From contig VJWM01000025.1 of the NCBI GenBank assembly GCA_010909165.1, positions 2,418,001 to 2,482,000 on the forward strand: 64,000 nucleotides of DNA. The letters run 5' to 3'. The notes beneath the pieces are model-generated. The model was not told the origin of the DNA, made no database searches, and saw nothing but the letters and a program-made list of their open reading frames with translations. Position 1 is the stretch's first letter. The number at the start of each line of letters is the position of its first letter. This document shows, piece after piece, positions 56,416 to 64,000 of the stretch. The translations under genes and the position numbers were made by a program. The DNA is from Anthoceros angustus (taxonomy: Eukaryota > Streptophyta > Anthocerotopsida > Anthocerotales > Anthocerotaceae).

Positions 56416-59400
56416 TTATGCCTTCCAATTCTTTTCCACAGGAAGCTGCTTCAGCTTTGCATATATACATTCACTCTGAAGATGCCTGTCGTCCCCAACC
56501 AAAAAACTATGCACCATTCCTTCCATGTCTGTCCACCAGCTCTGGCCTGGCTGCTTCCATGCCCCAATTTCTTTTCTCTTAGCCTGCATCTTTCGTGCGA
56601 GCTCCCACATCTGGGCACCTGCGTATATGTTCGACATCAGCACATATGCAGCGGCATCTTTCCCGTCTAGCTTCATCGCTTCCTCAAATGCATGTCGTCC
56701 AACATCCACGTTGGTCCACTTCGAACAAGCACCCAACAGAGAGTGCCAGACTGCAGCGTCAGCCAGCACTGGCATTGTCCTTACCAGCCCTAGGGCCTCA
56801 TCCAGTTGGCCTGCACGACCCAGGAGATCCACCATGCATGTATAGTGCTCTACAGAGGGAGTAATGCTGTAGCGTCTGCTCATAGCCTCAAAGTATTTTC
56901 TTCCCTTGTTCACTAGACCTGCATGACTGCACGCTGTCAGCACGCTGAGGAATGTGATGCCTTCTGGCTGCATGCCATCCTGTCTCATTTTGTGAAACAA
57001 GTGAAAGACCACGTCACTTTCTCCCTGCCGGGCATAGCCTGCAATCAGTGCGTTCCAGGCAGTCACGTCTCTTTCAGGCAATGCCTCAAATACCTGCTGT
57101 GCATCAACCGTGCTCCCAGACTTGGCATACATGTTTATCAGACTGATAGCTACAAGCACATCAGTTTGAAGGCCTTGTTTTTCTATCTGCAAGTGAAGCT
57201 GCCTCCCCAAATGCAAAGCTGCCACATTTGCACAGGCCTGCAAGAGGCACACAAATGTCACGGAATTGGGTACAACAATGCCTTCTTCTTGCATAGCCCT
57301 GTAGAGGCCAAACGCTTCCTGCCCCATGCCCCGATGGGAATACCCTGCAATCAAGGCGTTCCACATCACGACGTCTTTCTTACCAACACCATAGAATACA
57401 TCATGTGCGTCTTCCAAGCTGCCGCACTTTGCATACATGTTAACCAAACTGCTGGCTACAAACACATCAGCTTGGAGCCCACATTCTCTTATCTGGGCGT
57501 GCAGGTGCGTCCCTTTCTCCAAAGCCGGAATGCCCACACTCGCGCATGCCTGCAGGAGGCACACAAACGTCACAGAATTTGGTGCGACCAAGCCTTCTTC
57601 TTGCATTGCCCTGTGAAGAGAGAGGGCTTCCTGCCCCATTCCCTCCCGAGAATAACCTCCTATCATGGCGTTCCATGTCAGCACACTTTTCCGACTAAGT
57701 CCGTAAAACACGTTCTGGGCATCCTCTAGGCTGCCACAATCTGCGTACATGTTCACAAGACTGCTGGCAACAGCTACATCCGCGTCAAGCCCTCGCTCTC
57801 TAATTTGTGCATGAAATTGCTTCCCCTTCTCCAAAGCTGAGGTGCCCACACTTGCACATGCCTGCAGGAGGCACGCAAATGTCACAGAATCCGGTGCCGT
57901 GATAGCTTCTTCCTCCATAATGCTGTAAATGCGAAGGGCTTCATGGCCCAGGCCCTGCTGGGAATATCCTGCTATCAGAGTGGTCCATGTCAGAACATTC
58001 TTTTGAGCAAGCCCATCAAAAACAAGTTGCGCGTCTGCTAAGCTGCCACAGTTGACATACATGTTTAACAGACTGCAACCTAGAACTTCATCAGCCTGAA
58101 GTCCTCGCTCTCCAATCTGTCTGTGTAGCTCTTTCCCGTGCTCCAGAACTGGTGCGCCCACACAAGCACATGCCTGCAGGAGAGACGCAAATGTCATAGC
58201 ATCGGGTACAGCAAGTCCCTCATCTTTCATAGCACTGTAAACATGAAGGGCTTCCTGACCCATGCCCTGCTGGGAATATCCTGCTATCAGAGCCGTCCAC
58301 GTTACCACATCTTTTCGACCAAGTCCGTCAAACAGTTTCTGAGCATCTTCCAAGCTGCCACACTTTGCATACATGTCTACCAAACTGTTGGCTACAAACA
58401 CATCAGCTTGATGTCCTTGTTCTCTAATTCGGATATGAAGCTGTTTCCCCTCCTCCAGAGCCGGGTTGCCAATACTTGCGCATGCCTGCAGGAGGCACAC
58501 AAATGACAGAGAATCGGGAACCATGCCTTCTAATTGCATAGCCCTGTAAAGATGAAGGGCTTCCTGCCCCATGCCCTGCCTGGCATACCCTGCTATCAAG
58601 GCATTCCATGTCACCACATCTTTTTGACTAAGTCCATCAAAAACTCTTTGAGCTTCTTCCAGACTGCCACGCTTTGCATATCCTGCTATCAGAGTTGTCC
58701 ATGTAGCTATATTTTTACTCGAAAGTCCACCAAAAACGCCCTGAGCATCCTCTAGGCTGCCACACTTTGCATACATGTTTACCAGGCTGCAACCAACAAC
58801 ATCGTTCACCTCAAGGCCCTGTTCTCGAATCTGTGCATGGAACTGTTTTCCTTCTCCAGACCCGGGGTACCCACACTTGCACATGCCTGCAGGAGATGCA
58901 CAAACATGACAGCGTCTGCTACAGCAATGCCGTCTTCTTGCATAGCTGTGTACAGATCTAGCGCTCCTGACCCATGCCCTGCTGGGAGTACCCTGCTATC
59001 AGAGCTGTCCAAGTCACAACATCCTTCTGACCAAGTCCGTTAAACACTCTTTGAGCGTCTTCCAAGCTGCCACATTTTACATACATATTTACCAAATTAT
59101 TGGCTACAAACACGTCAGCTTCTAGTCCACATTCTACAATTTGAGCATGAAGCTGTTTTCCTCCTCCAGAGCCGGGTTGCCAATACTTGCGCATGCCTGC
59201 AGGAGGCACACAAATGACAGAGAATCGGGAACCATGCCTTCTAATTGCATAGCCCTGTAAAGATGAAGGGCTTCCTGCCCCATGCCCTGCCTGGCATACC
59301 CTGCTATCAAGGCATTCCATGTCACCACATCTTTTTGACTAAGTCCATCAAAAACTCTTTGAGCTTCTTCCAGACTGCCACGCTTTGCATATCCTGCTAT

Positions 59401-61749
59401 CAGAGTTGTCCATGTAGCTATATTTTTACTCGAAAGTCCACCAAAAACGCCCTGAGCATCCTCTAGGCTGCCACACTTTGCATACATGTTTACCAGGCTG
59501 CAACCAACAACATCGTTCACCTCAAGGCCCTGTTCTCGAATCTGTGCATGGAACTGTTTCCCCTTCTCCAGACCCGGGGTACCCACACTTGCACATGCCT
59601 GCAGGAGATGCACAAACATGACAGCGTCTGCTAGCAATGCCGTCTTCTTGCATAGCTGTGTACAGATCTAGCGCTCCTGACCCATGCCCTGCTGGGAGTA
59701 CCCTGCTATCAGAGCTGTCCAAGTCACAACATCCTTCTGACCAAGTCCGTTAAACACTCTTTGAGCGTCTTCCAAGCTGCCACATTTTACATACATATTT
59801 ACCAAATTATTGGCTACAAACACGTCAGCTTCTAGTCCACATTCTACAATTTGAGCATGAAGCTGTTTTCCTTCTCCAAAGCTGGGTTGTTAATACTTGC
59901 GCATGCCTGCAGGAGGCACACAAATGACAGAGAATCGGAACCATGCCTTCTAATTGCATAGCCCTGTAAAGATGAAGGGCTTCCTGCCCCATGCCCTGCC
60001 TGGCATACCCTGCTATCAAGGCATTCCATGTCACCACATCTTTTGACTAAGTCCATCAAAAACTCTTTGAGCTTCTTCCAGACTGCCACGCTTTGCATAT
60101 CCTGCTATCAGAGTTGTCCATGTAGCTATATTTTTACTCGAAAGTCCACCAAAAACGCCCTGAGCATCCTCTAGGCTGCCACACTTTGCATACATGTTTA
60201 CCAGGCTGCAACCAACAACATCGTTCACCTCAAGGCCCTGTTCTCGAATCTGTGCATGGAACTGTTTCCCCTTCTCCAGACCCGGGGTACCCACACTTGC
60301 ACATGCCTGCAGGAGATGCACAAACATGACAGCGTCTGCTACAGCAATGCCGTCTTCTTGCATAGCTGTGTACAGATCTAGCGCTCCCTGACCCATGCCC
60401 TGCTGGGAGTACCCTGCTATCAGAGCTGTCCAAGTCACAACATCCTTCTGACCAAGTCCGTTAAACACTCTTTGAGCGTCTTCCAAGCTGCCACATTTTA
60501 CATACATATTTACCAAATTATTGGCTACAAACACGTCAGCTTCTAGTCCACATTCTACAATTTGAGCATGAAGCTGTTTTCCCTTCTCCAAAGCTGGGCT
60601 ACCCACACTTGCACATGCGTGCAGGAGAGACACAAAGGTCAGAGCATTGGGGACAGAAACACTTTCCTCTCGCATAGCTCTGAAAAGATGAAGGGCTTCC
60701 TGACCCATTCCCTGCTGGGAGTATCCTGCTATCAAAGCAGTCCACGTCACCACATCCTTTTGCACAAGTCTGTTGAAGACTTGACGAGCACCTTCCAAGC
60801 TTCCACACTTTGCATACATGTTCACCAAACTGTTGGCTACACACATGTCAGCTTCAAGTCCTTGTTCTCTAATTTGTTCATGGAGCCGTTTCCCCTTCTC
60901 CAAACTCGGGGCACCCACATTTGCACATGCCTGCAGGAGGCACACAAATGTCACAGAATCGGGTGCAGTGTTCCCTTCTTGTTGCATAATACCATAAAGA
61001 TGAAGAGCTTCCTGTTCCATGCCCTGCTGGGCATACCCTGCTATCATGGCATTCCACGTGACCACGTCTTTATGTACAAGGGCGTCAAATACTTTGTGTG
61101 CGTCCGCCAAGCTGCAACACTTCGCATACATGTCCACCAAGCAATTGCTGACAAATAAGTGAGGCTCAACGCCACTGGCCAACACAGCAGCATGCACCTG
61201 CTGCCCAGTTTCCAAGTCTGCTGCCCTTGCACAAGCCTGTAGAGCTGCTACGAAGACATGGCCATCTGGCTTCACACTTGAGCTGCGCATCCGATGATAC
61301 AGTTGTATGGCCTGCTTAGCTTGCCCGTGCTTAACATGTGCAGAAATTATGGAAGACCACATGAAGGCATCTGGTTTGGCAACCATGGTGAACACATCCA
61401 TCGCTTCGTCCAACCTGCCATGAGAACCATACATTCGCACAACATGGTTGCACAAGAACGTATCCGATTCATATCCCGTTTCCACAGTCAGAGCATGCAC
61501 ACGCCGACCCAGCTCCAGATCTTTGTTAACCCCACACATCTTGAGCACCGCATAGAACAGAGATTGCGAGACACGACAGTCTGTCTGCACCAAAATTCCC
61601 GTCGCTTCAACGGCCTCATTGAGCTGCCCTTGCTGGCAAAGCTTTCTCACTGTTTCAGCTGTCACGCTCCAGCCAGACGTAGCGGCACGGCGGCCCATGT
61701 GAAGTGCGACCCGCCTAGCCGCCATCATCATCATCATCAGCACAAGCAT
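56416..61749 (-). CDS. PLS-class PPR protein with E-type tail, middle frame-broken
   Basis: Organelle RNA-binding protein of the class used for C-to-U editing. The N-terminal part, 60031-61749 (572 codons), begins at an ATG in a Met-rich stretch with an Arg-rich presequence. The C-terminal part, up to 58884, has in-frame PLS motifs such as DVVTWNALIAGYARQGMGQEAL, LVNMYAKCGSLEDA and VTFVCLLQACASVG. It ends with an E1/E2-like tail: EHYTCMVDLLGRAGQLDEAL, AAVWHSLLGAC, AAYVLMSNIYA, QPGQSWWTDMEGMVHSFLVGD, then IYAKLKQL. No DYW deaminase domain follows, so editing would need a partner supplying it. No intron is seen. Between 58491 and 60623 a ~711-base segment occurs three times with frame-breaking losses in each copy; as written the gene is not translatable throughout. 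One unbroken copy would give roughly 1,300 residues. Confidence 0.85.
58491..60623. repeat. Three tandem copies of a ~711-base PPR-coding segment
   Basis: Copies are 58491-59201, 59202-59911 and 59912-60623, measured from the shared GGAGGCACACAAATGACAG anchor. Each encodes about seven PPR-type motifs. Copies are nearly identical, including silent sites. They differ by short losses: CCTTCTCC for CCCCTTCTCC (58850), GCTCCTGACCC for GCTCCCTGACCC (58965, 59685), CTGCTAGCAATG for CTGCTACAGCAATG (59628), GAATCGGAACC for GAATCGGGAACC (59935), and CATCTTTTGAC for CATCTTTTTGAC (60040). Confidence 0.92.
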
Positions 61750-63360
61750 ATGCTAATCCCATGGAAACCAGCCTGCACCTAGAATCCAGCTTGGCTTGCG
61801 CAATCGCAACCACACCAAGCTTCTTACACTCTCTCCGACGACCCCCGAGAGATTGCACACCATAAACCCAGCAACTTCTTGAGCTCCCAGGACAACCCAG
61901 GTTGGCAGCTCTAGGGGTGTCCCCACAGGACACGAGCAGCTCCATGCCCATGAAGCTCCGGGGCAATGCCTCCACGTATTGGATGCCCCCTGGCAAGGGA
62001 GCAAAACTTCAGCCCACCAATTTCTCTCCCCTCGTTCCTTATGTGAAGGGGTTGAATTGTTTGCCACACAGGACGCTAAAGTGAAGACCCCAGACGAGGC
62101 TGTTGCTGCCAAGTGCTTAGAGTCTGGATTCTCTACCCTCTTCACTAGCCCTTATGGAGCCAGGCGAGACATGCTGGGAAATCGGCCTGGCCTGTTTGAA
62201 GCATGAATTTTCTACTTGGGGTCAGGAGGTAACAGGAGTTTGGACCGGCACGGCTCAGCATGACTTGGTGGCCTTCCTCAGGGCTCAAGTTGGCCAACCG
62301 GTTACCTGCAAGTGTGCAGGAACTTGCAGGAGGCTTAGTCAGCGTCCAACCAATCCAGGACCATGGTGAAGGTCCTCACACGCGACCCTTGAACACCTTC
62401 TGTATTCAGATGGACTGCGATGTGCCTTGTGGTTTGTATGGGGTGCTTGTCACACTACCGCTAGACGCACAACAGAAACGTGAAGCTGTAAAGGGTAGAA
62501 GAACAGATAATGCATGGAACCATACAAAAGGCAAAGAAAGGAGGTCCAGAACTCCTGCTCCTGCAGCTTCCTGCCTTATCCACACTCTAAGGCGTGCAAC
62601 GTAAAATGAACCTCGTTCGGGCAGCATTTGTGGTCAAAAAACCCCCGCGGCTGTTGTGGCGTCGTGGGTCGTGAAAACGGGCGTTTCCAGCAATCCGTCG
62701 GCGCCACGTCCACTCCACTGTAATATCGGCTCAAAGGCGGGTCCTGGCCGGTCCAGGACCGGGAACACCAGCGACAAGCTGAACATAGCCTGCTCACAAC
62801 ACGCCTGCGCCTGGCCAAGCATTCCTTGATTCTCATCCATGTGCCCACGTCTCAGGGTAGTAGCAGGTACCAGGAATCCCGCGCCAAATGGAGCTGCGTT
62901 TCAATTACACTGTGCCAATCGATCCAGGCGCATTCCGCTGTAGCAGCAGCAGCGGCAACAGCAGATTCTACCCACAACCCACAACCCAACCACGCAGATG
63001 CCTGAACCAGCAGCAGCGGAGCTCCTCGTTTCCCACAATCCTGTGAGGCTTGTCGGGAATAATGGAGTCGGCAGGGACCCGGCATTGGCGTCACGCACCG
63101 TCTGCGGCTCCGCTCGTCTCGTCCTCGCGGGTACCGTTTCTGGCCTGGGTGGGTGGTGTCTGTGTGGTGAATCCTGAATTTGGGCAGCGGTGAATTGAGC
63201 TTGTTGGCGTGCTTTCTCTCAGACGGTGCAACGGCGGAGGTTGCCCTTGCTGGGCCACGGGAAGGTCTGGGAGCAGGCTGCTGGCGGGTTGCAGTGGTCT
63301 CGGAATGGGCTGTCGGACCCTGGCTTATGGCACCACTGTGGCTCTCTCCTCATCTTGGGG
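61750..63360. other. Divergent promoter region between PPR and KEA3
   Basis: The two genes point away from each other. A plus-strand stretch at about 61940-62205 reads for some 80 codons in two pieces (ending GARRDMLGNRPGLFEA), but no family or clear splice pattern is seen, and it is left unassigned. 62560-63180 is GC-rich. CTTTCTCTCAG at 63212-63222 could be a 3' splice site for an untranslated or transit-peptide exon of KEA3. Confidence 0.35.
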
Positions 63361-64000
63361 ATGAAGAGGGCCGAAATTCGGGGGCTAGGAAACGTGAGTC
63401 TGAATGAGCATATGCAGAGAGTACCAGCAGCAGCAAGCTCGTTCGGCTTCGGTGTGGGGTTAAGGAAGAGGAGGCATTTCGTGTCGGATTTCAGGGGGGG
63501 CAGGGGCAGAAGAAACCTGTCCCTGATCATCAAGTCCCATGCTGAAATTGCATCAGGGGTAGAGATTATTAACAGTCTTGGTTTGGATACTTTGACATTC
63601 TTAGCAGCAACGGTATTCTTCGTTCCTGCCTTCAAGGCCATCAAGGCCAGTCCGGTGAGTGGGGTGGTTTGTATGCTGTGGGGAGTGTGAGAAACTCTCT
63701 GTACTGTTCCCACAATTGTAGGACTCCTTATAGTACTTGTCTTCCAGGCCACCTGAAGGTCCGTTCTGGACGTTCCTAATGTTCAGATTCTAGGATTTCT
63801 CTTGTCCGGATTGATACTCAATCAGCTCGGCATGATTCGAAATGTCACGGAGATCAAGGCATTGGCTGAGCTGGGTATTCTTTTTCTTGTAAGTTTCCTG
63901 GCTTGTTGGGAGTACCGAGCATGGCAGTTGCTAACAGGCCCAGGTGGAAAACAGAAATGCTCATCCTTCTGTTTGTGTGCTTCCTGTTGTCATTCAGCTA
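63361..64000 (+). CDS. KEA3: KEA3-like K+/H+ antiporter, 5' exons only
   Basis: KEA3 sits in the thylakoid membrane and exchanges K+ for H+ to tune the proton gradient after light changes. Visible exons are 63361(or earlier)-63654 and 63787-63888, joined in phase 0; a third begins at about 63998 at the window end. The ATG at 63361 gives an Arg/Ser/Gly-rich presequence fit for plastid import. The frame is open further upstream without an ATG, so an extra 5' exon is possible. The matching region is GLDTLTFLAATVFFVPAFK, AIKASP, then ILGFLLSGLILNQLGMIRN and EIKALAELGILFL, the first membrane helices of the CPA2 exchanger domain. KEA1/2 are less likely since the long KEA1/2 N-terminal domain is not evident. 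Confidence 0.82.

Noticed and set aside
56923-57729. 268-codon plus-strand frame
   Set aside because: Antisense shadow of the PLS-class PPR repeats; the periodic Cys/His pattern comes from the repeats, not from zinc fingers.
61902-62206. Short plus-strand coding-like stretch near the PPR promoter
   Set aside because: Needs a frame change or an unproven tiny intron, and the product matches no family I know.

Overview
This is nuclear DNA of a land plant, most likely a seed-free one (moss, liverwort, lycophyte or fern grade). The genes have short spliceosomal introns with GT/AG borders that can be followed codon by codon. The families are plant ones: ATG2, UFC1, NPF, CYP78, SWI3D, KEA3, MHF2 and two PPR proteins. 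Two genes argue against a seed plant: an ARL3-type small GTPase, normally kept by lineages with flagellated sperm, and a cytochrome b5-fused front-end desaturase close in sequence to moss acyl-lipid delta-6 enzymes. The species cannot be named from the sequence alone.

Layout. 1-15 kb is gene-dense: ATG2 (-, 3' end off the window), a P-class PPR gene (-), UFC1 (+), ARL3 (-), a BORCS6-like gene (+) and the desaturase (+). PPR/UFC1 and ARL3/BORCS6-like are head-to-head pairs with short shared promoters; UFC1 and ARL3 end tail-to-tail. 15-36.5 kb is a transposon block: a decayed Ty3-like gag-protease remnant, a Copia LTR remnant, a ~1.4-kb inverted repeat, and a nested structure. In that nest a 3.2-kb CACTA-like DNA element (22482-25651) and a 7.6-kb Copia element (25692-33272) both interrupt one older minus-strand reading frame (22091-35135). 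A separate Copia RNase H fragment follows. 36.5-45 kb carries an NPF8-like peptide transporter (-), MHF2/CENP-X (-) and a CYP78-like P450 (-). 45-49.8 kb is GC-rich and apparently gene-free. 49.8-64 kb holds SWI3D (-) with a broken partial tandem copy upstream, a long PLS-class PPR gene (-) whose middle is tandemly triplicated and frame-broken, and the first exons of KEA3 (+).

The genes do not form one pathway. Several concern membrane traffic and organelles (ATG2 in autophagy, UFC1 in ufmylation, ARL3 and a BORC-like subunit in small-GTPase transport, two organelle RNA-binding PPR proteins, KEA3 in chloroplast ion balance). MHF2 and SWI3D act on chromatin. No rRNA, clear tRNA or CRISPR array was seen. 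The strongest unusual signal is the nested transposon: removing both insertions at their target-site duplications leaves one continuous frame whose only internal stops are five TGA codons. A second theme is that two gene-internal tandem duplications (SWI3D, PPR) both carry many one- or two-base losses, so assembly error must be considered.
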